50,922 nt of DNA from Streptomyces sp. GKU 895. Lineage in GTDB: Bacteria; Actinomycetota; Actinomycetes; Streptomycetales; Streptomycetaceae. The position numbers and the translations under genes are program-made. The notes under the pieces were generated by a model. That model was not told the DNA's origin, searched no databases, and saw only the letters and a program-made list of their open reading frames with translations. Of the stretch, positions 9,531 to 20,067 are shown piece after piece (the first letter of the stretch is position 1; each line of letters begins with the position of its first letter). The stretch lies in contig MWJO01000058.1 in NCBI GenBank assembly GCA_002027195.1, positions 1-50,922 of the forward strand. Direction: 5' to 3'.

Positions 9531-12500
9531 ATGCCTGCTGCCAGATCCCTTCTCACCGGCCGCCGCCTGCGCGGCCGGGCCGCGGCCGTGGCCGTCATGA
9601 CATCCCTTGCTCTGACGGCCGGCACGATCCAGGCCGTGGCCTTCCCCGACCGGGAAGGAACGCCCGGTCCTGCCGTCCAGGCGCTCGTCGACCCGGTAGA
9701 ACCCGGGAAGGCGAAGGCACCCCGCAAGATCCCCGCGGATCCGACGCGCAAGGCCGCCATCCGCAGCCTGCACGAACCGACATGGCCAGACGCGGCCCAG
9801 CGCCGGGTACCCGTCGCAGCATCGGGGTCCCGGACCACGCCGGAGCAGGTCGGCGGGCTGCCCATCGGGCTGTCTGCGGTGAAACAGAAGGCATCGAAGA
9901 GGACTGCAGTCGCCACGCCTGATGACCTCGCTGTCGAGGTACTCCCGCACAGCCGCGCTGCGGCCACCGGCGCAGGCGTACTGCTGCGGGTGAAGAACCC
10001 CGTCACTGACGAACGGGCGCATGTCCGACTCACCGTGGACTACGGCACCTTCGCCGAGGCCTACGGCGGCAGTTACGCTCCCGACTCGCCCTGTACGAGG
10101 TGCCTGCCTGTGCCCTGGACAAGCAGCTCGGCGGCAAGCAGTGCCAAGGCCGACCGAAACCCCTGGCCTCGGTCAACGACACGAAGAACCAGACCGTTTC
10201 CGCACCCCTCGCCGCAACCTCCGCGGGCACCGTGGTCGCTCTCGCCGCGGCCGACGCCTCCGCACAGGGCGACTACAAGGCGACGCCGCTGTCCCCGTCC
10301 GCCGAGTGGAACGTCTCACCGTCCTCGGGCGGCTTCTCCTGGTCGTATCCGATCCAGGTCGTCCCGACCCCGGGTGGACTCACCCCGTCCGTGGGACTGT
10401 CTTACTCCTCCCAGTCGGCCGACGGCCGCACCGCGACCACCAACAACCAGGGCTCCTGGGTAGGTGAGGGCTTTTCGTTCGAGCCCGGCTACGTCGAGCG
10501 CTCCTACAAGCCGTGCGCGGATGACGGGCACTCCTCCTCCGGCGAGCAGTGCTGGGCGTACGACAATGCGACCCTCATGCTCAACGGTTCGGCCGCGCAG
10601 CTGGTCAAGGACGACGACAGCGGCGAATGGCATGTGGCCGGCGAGGACGGCTCGAAGGTCGAGAAGCTGTCCGATGCCACCAACGGGGACGACGACGGCG
10701 AGCATTGGAAGGTCACCACGACCGACGGCACGGAGTACTGGTTCGGTCTCAACCGCCTCCCGGGCTGGAGCAGCGGCAAGGCCGAGACGGGCTCCGCCTG
10801 GACCGCCCCCGTCTTCGGCGACGACGACAAGGAGCCCTGCTACAACGCCACGTTCACGAACGCGTGGTGCAAGCAGGCCTGGCGCTGGAACCTTGACTAC
10901 GTCAAGGACACCCAGGGCAACGTCATGTCTTACTACTACGGGCAAGAAGTCAACCACTACGCCCTGAACGGCAAGACGGATGTCAACGGAACGCCGTACG
11001 TCCGCGGTGGTTACCTCAAGCGCATCGAGTACGGCCAGCGTCAGTCCACGATCTACACGCAGCCCGCTCCGGCCCGTGTGGTGTTCGACACCGACGAACG
11101 CTGTGTGCGCACAACTGAGTTCAACTGCGCAGAGGACAAGTGGACCTCGGCCAATGCCGTCAAGTGGCCGGACACCCCATGGGACCGCTACTGCAAGGCC
11201 GACACCAAGTGCACGGCCACCCAGGCCTCCCCCTCGTTCTGGACCCGCAAGCGGCTGGCGGCGGTCACCACCCAGGCCTACACCGGCGACAGCGCGGCCC
11301 CGTACACCGACGTCGACAGCTGGTCCCTCACCCACCGTTTCACCGACAACGGCGACGACTCCAACACCCTGTGGCTGTCGGAGATCGTGCACACCGGCAA
11401 GGCCGGCGACGGCGCGGACATCAAGCTGCCGCCAGTGACCCTGATCGGCACCAAGCTGGCCAACCGGGTCGACGCGATCGGCGACAACATCGCGCCCCTG
11501 AACCGCTTCCGCCTCGCCACCGTGATCAGCGAGAGCGGCTCACAGCTCGACATCTCCTACAAGTCCCCTGACTGCTCGGCGGATGCACTGCCCAAACCGG
11601 GGGAGTCGGTCAAGCGCTGCTACCCGGTGGTGTGGGCGCCGTCGGGCTGGCTGGAACCGACCACCGACTGGTTCCACAAGTACGTCGTCGACACCGTCAC
11701 CCAGCGCGACCGCACCGGCGGCGACATCAACGACGTGATGGTCACCAGCTACGACTACAAGGGTGACGCGGCCTGGCGGCACGCCGAACCCGACGGCATC
11801 ACCGACGAGAAGTTCCTCACCTGGAGCCAGTGGCAGGGCTACGGCAAGGTCACCGTCACCAGCGGCGACAGCGAGCACAGCACCCGCGTCGACCACACCT
11901 ACCTGCAGGGCGTGAACGGCGACAAGCTGCCCGGCGGCGGCACCCGCACGGAGAAGATCACCGCCTCCAACGGCACCGAGTACACCGGCCACAAGGAATT
12001 CACCGGCTTCGAGGTGGAGAAGGCCGCCTACGACAAGGGCAAGGTCGTCTCCAAGGTGGTCAGCACGCCGTGGAAGCACGACACGGCCACCCAGACCAAG
12101 AGCTGGGGCACCACCAAGGCGACCATCGTCGAGACCACCGAGGTACGCGGCTACACCGCCCAGTCCTCCGGTGGCTGGCGCGAGACGATGTCGACGACGG
12201 AGTTCGACCCCGAGTACGGCCGAGTGCGGCAGATCGACAACCGCGGTGACACGACCACCGCCGCGGACAACACCTGCACGCGCACCTCATACGCCGACAG
12301 CGCCACCCAGCACATCTACTCGCTGCCCAAGCAGATCGAGACCGTCTCCGTCGCCTGCGACGTCACCCCGAACCGCAAGACCGACGGCAAGACCCCGGGC
12401 GACGTCGTCACCGACGAACGCACCCTCTACGACAAGGGCGCCTACGGCGACGCACCCACCAAGGGCCTGGCCACCGCCACCCAGCGCCTCGTCACTCACG

Positions 12501-15500
12501 ACGGCACCAAGGGCACGTACCAGACCACCGGCACCACCGACTACGACGACTTCGGCCGCCCCACGCACCAGACGGACAGAGCCGAAGCGGATACGAGCAC
12601 CGAGTACACGGACGTCAATGGCCTGATCTCCGCCACCAAGGTCACCAACGACCTAGGGCACATCACCACCACGTCGTACGACCGTCTGCGCGGCCAGTCC
12701 ACCGGCCAAACCGACCCCAACACCAAACGCACCGACCTGGCCTTCGATACCCTCGGCCGGCTCACCTCGGTGTGGCTGCCCGATCGACGCAGCACCCAGA
12801 CGCCGAGCATCAAGTACTCCTACCTTGTCCGCCAGGACAAACCGGTCGCGGTCAAGACCGAGAAGATCGAACAGGACGGCACCTACGGCACCGAGTGGCA
12901 GCTCTACGACGGCCTGCTGCGCCCGCGCCAGAAACAGACCGAGGGGCCCAACGACGGCCGCATGGTCGCCGACACCTTCTACGACGCCACGGGCGCGGTG
13001 AAGCGGGCCAACGAGACGTACTACGCGGCCGGCGCGCCCTCCGACGAACTGTTCCCCGTCACCAACGGCGATGTCGCCAACCAGACGCGATTCGAGTACG
13101 ACGGCTTGGGCCGCACCACCGCCGAGATCTTCACCATCGCCGGTTACGAGCAGTGGCGCACCACCACCACGTACGACGGCAACATGACGCACGTGGACCC
13201 GCCACCCGGCGGCGTGGCCACGACGACGATCACCGACGCCGAAGGCAAGGTCAAGGAGCTCTGGCACTACAAAGGTCACACACCGGTCCCGACCGGACCG
13301 GGCACCGAGCGCACCATCACGAAGTACACGCACACCCCGGCCGGTGAACTCGCGACCGTCACCGACTCCAAGGGCAACGTCTGGCGCCAGGAGTACGACC
13401 AGCGCGGACGCCTGGTCCGCAAAGTCGACCCGGACGCGGGCGAGACCAATTTGACGTACGACGAGGCGGACCGCCTCAAGTCGACCGAGGATGCCCGCCA
13501 CCGCATCGTCTCCACGGAGTACGACAGCCTGGGCCGTCCCAAGTCCACCTGGGAAGGTGCGGTCTCGACGGGCACCAAGCTGACCGAGACGAAGTACGAC
13601 CGGTCCGGTTCGCTCGGCTATTCCTACGCCACCTACCGTTACCTGCCCAACGGCGAGGCGTACTCCACTGTCGTGGCGTCTTTCGACTCCTTCTACCGGC
13701 CGCTGACGACCAACTACACGGTCCCGGCCTTGGAGGGGAAGTTCGCGGGCACCTACCCGTTCACCACCGCCTACAACCGGGACGGCACGGTCGCCTCCAG
13801 CGGCGTGCCGGCGGCCGGCGGACTGCCCACGGAGAGCCTGAAGTTCACGTACGACGACCTCCAGCGCCCGCTCACCATGAGCAGCGCAACGTCGACGTAC
13901 GTCACCAACACGGTCTGGTCCAACACCAGCCAGTTGCTCCAGCTCTCGCTGAGCACCGGTGGTGCCCGCACCGAGGAGAACTTCTACTACGAGAAGGGGA
14001 CCGACCGGCTCACCCGCGCCACGGTGAAGGTCGGCTCCGCCGCCACCGTCGCCAAGGACCAGCACTACGCCTATGACCAGGCCGGTAACGTCCTCGCTAC
14101 CACCGACGTCGCCAACGCCGCGAGCAGCGCCACCCTCGACGTGCAGTGCTTCGCCTACGACGGCCAGGCCCGCCTCGTCGATGCCTGGACCCCGGCGGCC
14201 ACCGCCACCACGGCCCAAGGTGAGGGCACGATCGGCGGCACCGCCGACTATGCCGGCAAGAAGCCCACTGCCTGCGACGCGGCACCGGGCGCCAACCCGT
14301 TGGGCGGACCGTCGGCGTACTGGTCGAGCTGGACGGTCGACGACATCGGCAACCGGACCCAGGAGATCCGCCACGACCCGTCCCTCGATGCCGCCAAGAA
14401 CACAACCCGCACCCTCATCTACCAGGACGGCGATCAAGACGGTACCCCGGGCGAGGCGGGCGACGGCGGTCCGCACCAGGTGACCAAGGTCGCTGAGAAG
14501 ACCCTGACCGGCGACCGGCAGCAGACGTACAGGTACGACGTGTCGGGCAACAACCGGGAGCGCACGATCGGCGGCGACACCCAGACCCTCGACTGGGACG
14601 CCACCGGCAAGCTCACCAAGGCCACCGAGGCGGACGGCAGTGAGACGTCGTTCCTGTACGACGCGGGCGGCAACCGCCTCAAGCGCACCACACCCGACTC
14701 TGCCACCGTCTACCTGCCCGGCATGGAACTGGAGCTGAAAACGGGCTCCAGCACGGTCACTGCGACGCGCTACTACTCGTACGCCGGTCAGACCGTCGCG
14801 ATCCGCACCTCCGACAACAAGGTCTCCTTCCTCGCCTCCGACCACCACGCCACGGGCGAACTCGCCGTCGATGCGGTCAGCGGTGCCGTCACTCAGCGGC
14901 GCACCGACCCCTACGGCGCCGCTCGCGGCAAGCTGTCACCAGAGAACGGCACTTGGCCCGGGGAGAAGGGCTTCGTGGGCGGCACAATCGACGCCTCCAC
15001 CGGCTTGGTCCACCTCGGAGCCCGCGAATACGACCCAGACTTGGGCAAGTTCATCTCCGCAGACCCGATCATCGATTTCACGCGGCCCCAGCAGATGAAC
15101 GGGTACGCGTACGCGAGCAACACGCCCGTCACCCTTTCCGACCCCACGGGACTCTTCGAGTGCCGAAACGGCAAGTCCCTCAACTGTGACCGGAACGGCA
15201 AAGAGCGTGGCGATGGCGCCTGGTGCCCCAGCGCCATCGACCCCTACTGCCCTGGAGTCAGCGCCGAGGTCGGCCAGGCAGCGCAGGAGGTCGCCGACGC
15301 CGAGGCGCAACAGTCTCGGGCCCAACAGCGAGTCAGGTCGGCAGGCCGGGAACTCGTCCACATCGTCAAGGACATCCTCGGCATCAACGCCGCGATGGAC
15401 TGCATATCCAGCGGTGATCTGGGTGCCTGCGGCGAAACAATGCTTAACATCGCGGGCAGTTTCGCCGGAGGCATCGCCGGCAAGCTCCTGGCGAAATACG

Positions 15501-16084
15501 GCATGCCCTGGAACATCGGCAAGGGCATCAAGCTCGCCAAACGCGTCACCGGTCTGCTGAAGGACCTCTTCGGCGGCCTGAAGGCCATGTCGAAGGCATC
15601 CGAGCGCCTCAACAGCGCGCGGGCCGCACTGACCAAGGCTCGCGAGAAGGCCCTGGCCGCCGTCGACAAGATCAAGAGTGCGGTCGGCGGCAGGGACGCT
15701 GGCGGCCCTCCCTCCGGCTACAAACCACAGGATCATAATCCAGTGGCGTCGTGGCAAGAGGGCAGCAATGCGGCTGGTGGGAGAGTTTTTACCTCAAACA
15801 AAGTCATCACGCAGAATGACTTCGTCAGCATCGTGAACGACGCCCGTAAGCGTGGGGATGACATCCATATCCTCACTGGGACGCATGGTAGTTCGGATGG
15901 TATCATGACCGCGGAACGCCGCTTTCACGCTGAAGACATTAGCCGATTTGGGGACTTTCCTGGTGTTACGGTTCACGATGTCCCGTCCATGTCGCCGGAG
16001 GAGATTAGTGGCGTTCTGCAAAGCCCCGGGACTATTATCGGAGCTTTCTGTCATAGCGCAACTTGCCTCAATCCCTATAGGTAA
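9531..16084 (+). pseudogene. Rhs/YD-repeat polymorphic toxin with a cysteine-containing C-terminal toxin tip; one frameshift near 10082
   Basis: The start at ATG 9531 gives a signal peptide (GRAAAVAVMTSLALTAGTIQAVA) and a pre-shell region. The frame breaks after VDYGTFAEAYGGSYA near 10082 and continues as LALYEVPACALDKQL in the next frame to 16084; one base is probably missing from a C run. The remainder is a SpvB/TcC-like region, then dozens of YD repeats (YDGLGRTT, YDEADRLKS) and the Rhs core end (GLVHLGAREYDPDLGKFISADP...DPTGL, ~15000-15150). Past that, a Gly/Ala-rich helical linker leads to a tip of ~100 residues encoded by visibly more A+T-rich DNA from ~15720. The tip has GTHGSSDG (His codon 15884) and GAFCHS (Cys codon 16049), a His/Cys pair like clan CD (caspase/CHAT) peptidases. 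The same tip also has HAE and C-x4-C, so a deaminase cannot be excluded. Confidence 0.8.
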
Positions 16085-16096
16085 TCCACGGGAGAC

Positions 16097-16288
16097 ATGA
16101 TGAACGCCGAGCTGGGCGAGCCGAAGCGCGAGTACGTCGGCCTTATTGAGATCGCTGGCCAGCCGGAAATTCAATTGCGGCTGATGGCTTCGTCGTTGAG
16201 TGAAGCCCGAGCAATCGTCATCGAGCAGTATGGTGAGGGGCACGTGATCTCGATATGGAACGAAGAAGACGCCAGTCGTCCCAGGTAG
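16097..16288 (+). CDS. Small acidic protein directly behind the Rhs toxin, candidate immunity protein
   Basis: A 63-residue protein starting at ATG 16097 (or 16100), 12 bases after the toxin stop, with GGGAGA as ribosome site. It has one beta-rich half (YVGLIEIAGQPEIQLRLMA) and one helix (SLSEARAIVIEQYG), ending in ISIWNEEDASRPR. Position favours a role as cognate immunity factor, but it is short for that and its tail resembles small helper proteins found in actinobacterial mobile elements. I do not recognise a named family. Confidence 0.6.
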   Translation: MMNAELGEPKREYVGLIEIAGQPEIQLRLMASSLSEARAIVIEQYGEGHVISIWNEEDASRPR

Positions 16289-16318
16289 AGCCACATCGAC
16301 TTATCTGAGGTTCTCTCG

Positions 16319-16489
16319 ATGGCACGACTGAACGGCTCCGGCAGAGAAGCTGAACGAAATGCTAAGCGCCGCTTGATGCTCTCACCGCTTGAATTCGCCG
16401 CCATGGACGGTCGGGTCCATGGCGTTGAGGCGGTCGGTGAGGACGCATTTATCGAGGCGGTTCTTCGGCGCGCGTCGGAGCGTGGCTGA
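16319..16489 (+). CDS. 56-residue hypothetical protein, directly abutting the next gene
   Basis: ATG 16319 opens a 56-residue frame beginning MARLNGSGREAERNAKRR and ending VLRRASERG. The TGA stop at 16487-16489 is followed with no gap by the ATG of the next gene, so the two are almost certainly one translation unit. It has a basic N-terminal helix and an acidic C-terminal half. No family is recognised. Such tight pairing behind a toxin could mean a chaperone or second immunity factor, or part of an older element. Confidence 0.5.
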   Translation: MARLNGSGREAERNAKRRLMLSPLEFAAMDGRVHGVEAVGEDAFIEAVLRRASERG

Positions 16490-16906
16490 ATGGCTCGTGA
16501 CATCTCGGGGTGGAACGAGCTGCTGATCAAGGAAGCCGAAGACACCGGGCTGAAGCCGCAGATGGAGCCGCTCATTCCGCTTGAGTTCTTCCGTGTGAAG
16601 TTGGGCTTGTACTTCCTGACCGAGTTCATGCCTAGCCAGTTGGTCACGGTACTGCGCAAGGTGCTGGACGGCTATCTGAGCGCGGCGGGGCCGGAGAGCG
16701 CACCGCTCGTACGCAATCTCCGCCGCCGCATGGGGCCCACGGCCCGAGGCAGCGAATGGAAGGTGCGGCTGAACGAGTACTGCAAAATCCCCGCCCATCT
16801 GCGCATGTTCGAGCTGGAGACCCCGGACTCCCGCCGAGTGGTGCACGGCAGCGTCTTCCGCCCACGCGGCAGTGCCGTGCTTCCCGGCCGGGCCAAGGCG
16901 TACTGA
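16490..16906 (+). CDS. 138-residue hypothetical protein in the post-toxin operon
   Basis: The protein begins MARDISGWNELLIKEAED and includes the block FFRVKLGLYFLTEFMPSQLVTVLRKVLDGY followed by a basic, Arg-rich C-terminal third. It is soluble and mostly helical, with no signal sequence. Its start codon touches the stop of the 56-residue gene and the next frame begins 18 bases further on. I do not recognise the family; as the largest protein behind the toxin it is an alternative candidate for the immunity protein. Confidence 0.6.
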   Translation: MARDISGWNELLIKEAEDTGLKPQMEPLIPLEFFRVKLGLYFLTEFMPSQLVTVLRKVLDGYLSAAGPESAPLVRNLRRRMGPTARGSEWKVRLNEYCKIPAHLRMFELETPDSRRVVHGSVFRPRGSAVLPGRAKAY

Positions 16907-16924
16907 GCCGCACTGCACGACCCC

Positions 16925-17281
16925 GTGCCGTACGAGATGCGCCCTGTACGTGATCCGGCTCCGGTCGGCGCGCTCCTCTGGTTCAAACGTCATGACCGGA
17001 GAAAGGAACGCCTGCGCGTGCCCGACTGGGTCGCCGTGGCGGCGAAGGCATCTCTGCTACAGCCGAAGGAACAGCGCACCCGCGCCCCGTTCCCGCCCGT
17101 GACCGACGACGACATGAAGCAGGCGGCCAAGGAGATGGACCGCCTGCTCCAAGATGATCCGCGCTACTGCAGCGAGAACTTCTCCGGCCGACTGGAGAAC
17201 ATGGTTTTCGCCAGTGTGGATTCCTCGGCCGTGAACTCCGTGACGGACTTTAGAGCGCCCGAGGGACCTCTCAGCGTTTGA
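16925..17281 (+). CDS. 118-residue hypothetical protein
   Basis: It starts at GTG 16925 and ends overlapping by 11 bases the 3' end of the convergent pentapeptide-like gene. The first half is basic (LLWFKRHDRRKERLRVPDW); the second half is more acidic (TDDDMKQAAKEMDRLLQDDPRY). There are no membrane segments or known motifs. It appears to be the last gene of the group behind the Rhs toxin. Codon use is coding-like, but the start and function are uncertain. Confidence 0.5.
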   Translation: MPYEMRPVRDPAPVGALLWFKRHDRRKERLRVPDWVAVAAKASLLQPKEQRTRAPFPPVTDDDMKQAAKEMDRLLQDDPRYCSENFSGRLENMVFASVDSSAVNSVTDFRAPEGPLSV

Positions 17282-18800
17282 CGCGGTTGCGGATGGCGAG
17301 GACGGCCAGGCCGAGGAGGACGGGTTCGGTCAGGCGGGAGGTCATCTCGATGTAGGTGCCGGCGGTGGTCAGGTCCTGTCCGGAGGCGCGGAACACCACC
17401 GAGTTCAGGGTGACGTTCAGGGCTTTCTCGAAGCGCTCGCCGGTGAACCGGTTGCCGGTGGGGTTCTGCGGATCGTCCTGGTCGATCTCAAAGGTGACCT
17501 TGCCACCGCCGGCCGGGACGGTGCCGGTCGCGGTCTGCTTCGGGGTGTCCTGGGCGAGACCGAAGGCCACGAGCAGCAAGATGGTGACAAGCATGGCCAC
17601 ACCGAGCCACGCCAACGCACGGGAGGCGCGCAGGCCGTAACCGGACAGCGCCCAATAGGCGGTCAGCAGGCCTCGTTCACTGCGGGGGATGTCGTCGGCG
17701 TGGCGGCGCATCTCCATCTCCCCGTAGTAGAAGTCCGCCGCCCCCGGCTCGTGCTTGCCGTCCTCGAATCCCTTGCGCAGCGCCCGGTACACCGGCGCCA
17801 GCTGCAGCGGCCCGGCGGCCCGCCCGGTACCGGGGACCCAGCCCGGCACGGCCCCCGGCTGGCTGGCGCGCCAGTGGTGTTCCTCGGCCAGGACGCGGCG
17901 CTCGGTGAACCGCACGGGCGGCCAGCGCCGCCAGTGCATGGCGGGCGGTGCGGTGCTGAACGTGCAGGCCCCTTCCAGGCGGAGCTGGTCCAGGTGGACC
18001 GTGCCGGTGAACAGGCAGTCCCACAGGTCGAGGTCAGCCAGGACCAGATGGGCCGCGTCCACCCCGCGCAACGACGCCACCCGCACCCCGGGGTCGTACG
18101 CGCTCGGAAAGAGATCCTCGGCCAGTGGCCAGCCGCCGTTGAGCATGAACGGGTCCGGCTCGGCGGCGATCGTGAGGGGGTACTCGAACACGGCATGCGC
18201 GAAGTCCACCCTGGCATAGCGCAGGCGTGTCTCCGCTGTCGATGACCAGCGGGTGCGACGGCACTCCACACGGCGCGCAGCGATCGAGAGGGTCACCGGG
18301 CCGCCGAATATCGCACCGGACAGCACAAGCTGCCCAGCACACAGCAAAGGCCCGAACTGGTCGGCCGTCACGAAGGTCGCCGACCCGAACTCGGCGTCGC
18401 GCTCGAAGGTCGCCGACCCGAACCCGGCGTCGCCCTTGAAGGTCGCCGACCTGAACCCGGCGGTGCCTTCGAAGGTCGCCGACCCGAACCCGGCGTTGTC
18501 CTCGAAAGTCGCCGACCCGAAGTCGGCGGTGCCTAAACGGGCGTTACCGGTTGAGGGGTCACGAAGGGCGTTGAGTAATGCGGTGAGAAGGGGTTCGGTG
18601 AAGGTGGTTCCTCGGTGGTCGATGCTGGCACCGGGAGTCAGGCTGGCTAGGTAGGCATCGCGGTCGGTGTCAGCCAGGTGGGCGAGGCATGCGGTGTGGC
18701 CGGGGACGTGGATGCCGCGGCAGCCGACGGGATACGTGGCCGCGTCTGCACCGTGTGCGCAATGCGGCCAGGAAGGCGCTGCCGGGTGGGGTGTACTCAT
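17271..18800 (-). CDS. Pentapeptide-like repeat protein with C-terminal membrane segments
   Basis: A 509-residue protein. An N-terminal His/Cys-bearing stretch (C-x2-H, C-x5-H-x4-H-x2-C style) precedes a right-handed-helix repeat region at about 92-145, where F-GSATF units recur every 11 residues. More divergent solenoid strands follow (LRLRYARVDFAHAVF, LVLADLDLWDCLF). After an amphipathic linker there is a membrane segment (WLGVAMLVTILLLVAFGLA) near residue 420 and a C-terminal hydrophobic stretch (VLLGLAVLAIRNRVKR). Proteins of this design occur in Streptomyces accessory regions as putative membrane effectors or channels; their function is unknown. Start ATG 18800. Confidence 0.75.
   Translation of the reverse strand: MSTPHPAAPSWPHCAHGADAATYPVGCRGIHVPGHTACLAHLADTDRDAYLASLTPGASIDHRGTTFTEPLLTALLNALRDPSTGNARLGTADFGSATFEDNAGFGSATFEGTAGFRSATFKGDAGFGSATFERDAEFGSATFVTADQFGPLLCAGQLVLSGAIFGGPVTLSIAARRVECRRTRWSSTAETRLRYARVDFAHAVFEYPLTIAAEPDPFMLNGGWPLAEDLFPSAYDPGVRVASLRGVDAAHLVLADLDLWDCLFTGTVHLDQLRLEGACTFSTAPPAMHWRRWPPVRFTERRVLAEEHHWRASQPGAVPGWVPGTGRAAGPLQLAPVYRALRKGFEDGKHEPGAADFYYGEMEMRRHADDIPRSERGLLTAYWALSGYGLRASRALAWLGVAMLVTILLLVAFGLAQDTPKQTATGTVPAGGGKVTFEIDQDDPQNPTGNRFTGERFEKALNVTLNSVVFRASGQDLTTAGTYIEMTSRLTEPVLLGLAVLAIRNRVKR
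18368..18535 (-). repeat. 33-base tandem repeats encoding the F-GSATF units
   Basis: The string aaggtcgccgacc recurs with a 33-base step (for example at 18373 and 18406) for about five units, in frame with the protein. The units are similar enough to allow copy-number change by slippage. Confidence 0.7.
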
Positions 18801-18974
18801 GGTGGGGCGGCTCCACGCTCGGTGTCACGATGCCCGTAGGGACGCCCGGGAGATGGGCAACGGTTCAGGATCGACAATGACGGCAGCGCCGGGGACCTGC
18901 TCCCACGCTGCCAATAACCCGCAGACATCCGGATGCGGAGCGTCGATGTTCGTGCGCTGAGCTTTTGGTCTTGC

Positions 18975-19390
18975 TTACGCGGCGGCGAGTCGCAGCAGCT
19001 CGGTTACGCCCTGGGCCTGCTGAAAGCGCTGGAAGCGGGGGAGGAGGTCGTTGACGAGCTTGATGCAGCGGGGTGCTCCCAGGCGGCGGGCGAGGAGCAG
19101 GCTTTCCGTGGCGGCGGCGCGGCGGGCTCAGGCTCGGCCTGGTCGAGGTGGCTGGACGCCCGGTAAGCAAGGAACACGCCGCGGGTCTTGTCCCTGGACG
19201 CGGGCAGGAGCTGTTCGCCTTCGGTGATGAGCTGGTGGGCGCGGGCGGTGTCGCCGAGGTCTAGGAGAGTCTGGCCGGAGTCAACAGCGAGATCAGCCTC
19301 GGAGACCCAGGCGCACCAGGCGGGCCGGTCGCCGCCAGCGGCGCCGAGGTGCTGTTCGGCTGCGGCCAGGGCCCGCGGGGGAAGCCGGCC
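18975..19390 (-). pseudogene. TPR-type transcriptional regulator, C-terminal relic
   Basis: Minus-strand reading gives AAAEQHLGAAGGDRPAWCAW, then ADLAVDSGQTLLDLGDTARA and HQLITEGEQLLPASRDKTRG. After a frame change near 19100 it continues as SLLLARRLGAPRCIKLVNDL, then LRLAAA and a TAA stop at 18975. This is the helical tail of large Streptomyces XRE/TPR regulators. The DNA-binding front is missing; the sequence stops being homologous where the IS21-type fragment begins (~19390-19460), suggesting that insertion or a deletion removed it. Confidence 0.6.
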
Positions 19391-19459
19391 GCCCGGATCC
19401 GTCGCTCCGAACGTCGCCGGTCGCGGTCCTCACACTCGGACATCAGCAGCTCGGCCAGG

Positions 19460-20020
19460 AACCCGCTCTCCGACTTCGACTACAACGCCAACCCCAATGT
19501 CGTCCCGGCTGTGGTCAACAACCTCGCCACCTGCGAATGGGTCAAGAAGGGCGAGCCGCTCTGCCTGATCGGGGACTCCGGCACCGGCAAGTCTCACCTG
19601 CTGATCGGCCTCGGGACGGCCGCGGCCATGGCCGGGTGCCGCGTCCGCTATGCCCGGGCCGCCAAGCTCGTCAACGAGCTCGTGGAGGCCGCGGACGAGA
19701 AACAGCTGTCCAAGACGATCGCCCGCTACGGACGCGTCGATCTTCTCTGCATTGATGAGCTGGGCTATCTCGAACTCGACCGGCGGGGCGCCGAGATGCT
19801 GTTCCAGGTTCTGACCGAGAGGGAGGAGAAGAACAGCGTGGCGATCGCTTCGAACGAGTCGTTCGGAGGCTGGACCAGGACTTTCACCGACCCGCGGCTC
19901 TGCGCTGCCATCGTCGACCGGCTCACCTTCAACGGCACCATCATCGAGACCGGCACCGAGTCCTACCGACTCGCCCAGACCAAAGCCAGGACAGCGAAGA
20001 CGAACGCCCGCTCCGCCTGA
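19460..20020 (+). pseudogene. istB: IstB-like ATPase of an IS21-family element, N-terminally truncated
   Basis: AAA+ ATPase helper of IS21-type transposition. Walker A is GDSGTGKSH (~19570), Walker B is LLCIDELGYL (~19742), sensor-like IASNESF (~19847), and the usual C-terminus LTFNGTIIETGTESYRLAQT is present. The homologous part starts only at SDFDYNANPNVVPAVVNNL, so the first ~70 residues are gone and the upstream sequence belongs to the antisense regulator relic. No istA transposase is in the window, so the element cannot move by itself. Confidence 0.8.
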
Positions 20021-20067
20021 CGAACCGCCCGGTCCGGATCAAGTCGCGTGCACCTACCATCACCCCC

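Noticed and set aside
12653..14848. 731-residue minus-strand frame inside the first Rhs gene
   Set aside because: Antisense shadow of the YD repeats; composition (Val/Gly/Arg) is typical of a high-GC opposite-strand frame.
18368..18535. Possible CRISPR-like array
   Set aside because: Regular 33-base units without unique spacers, in frame with the F-GSATF protein repeats.
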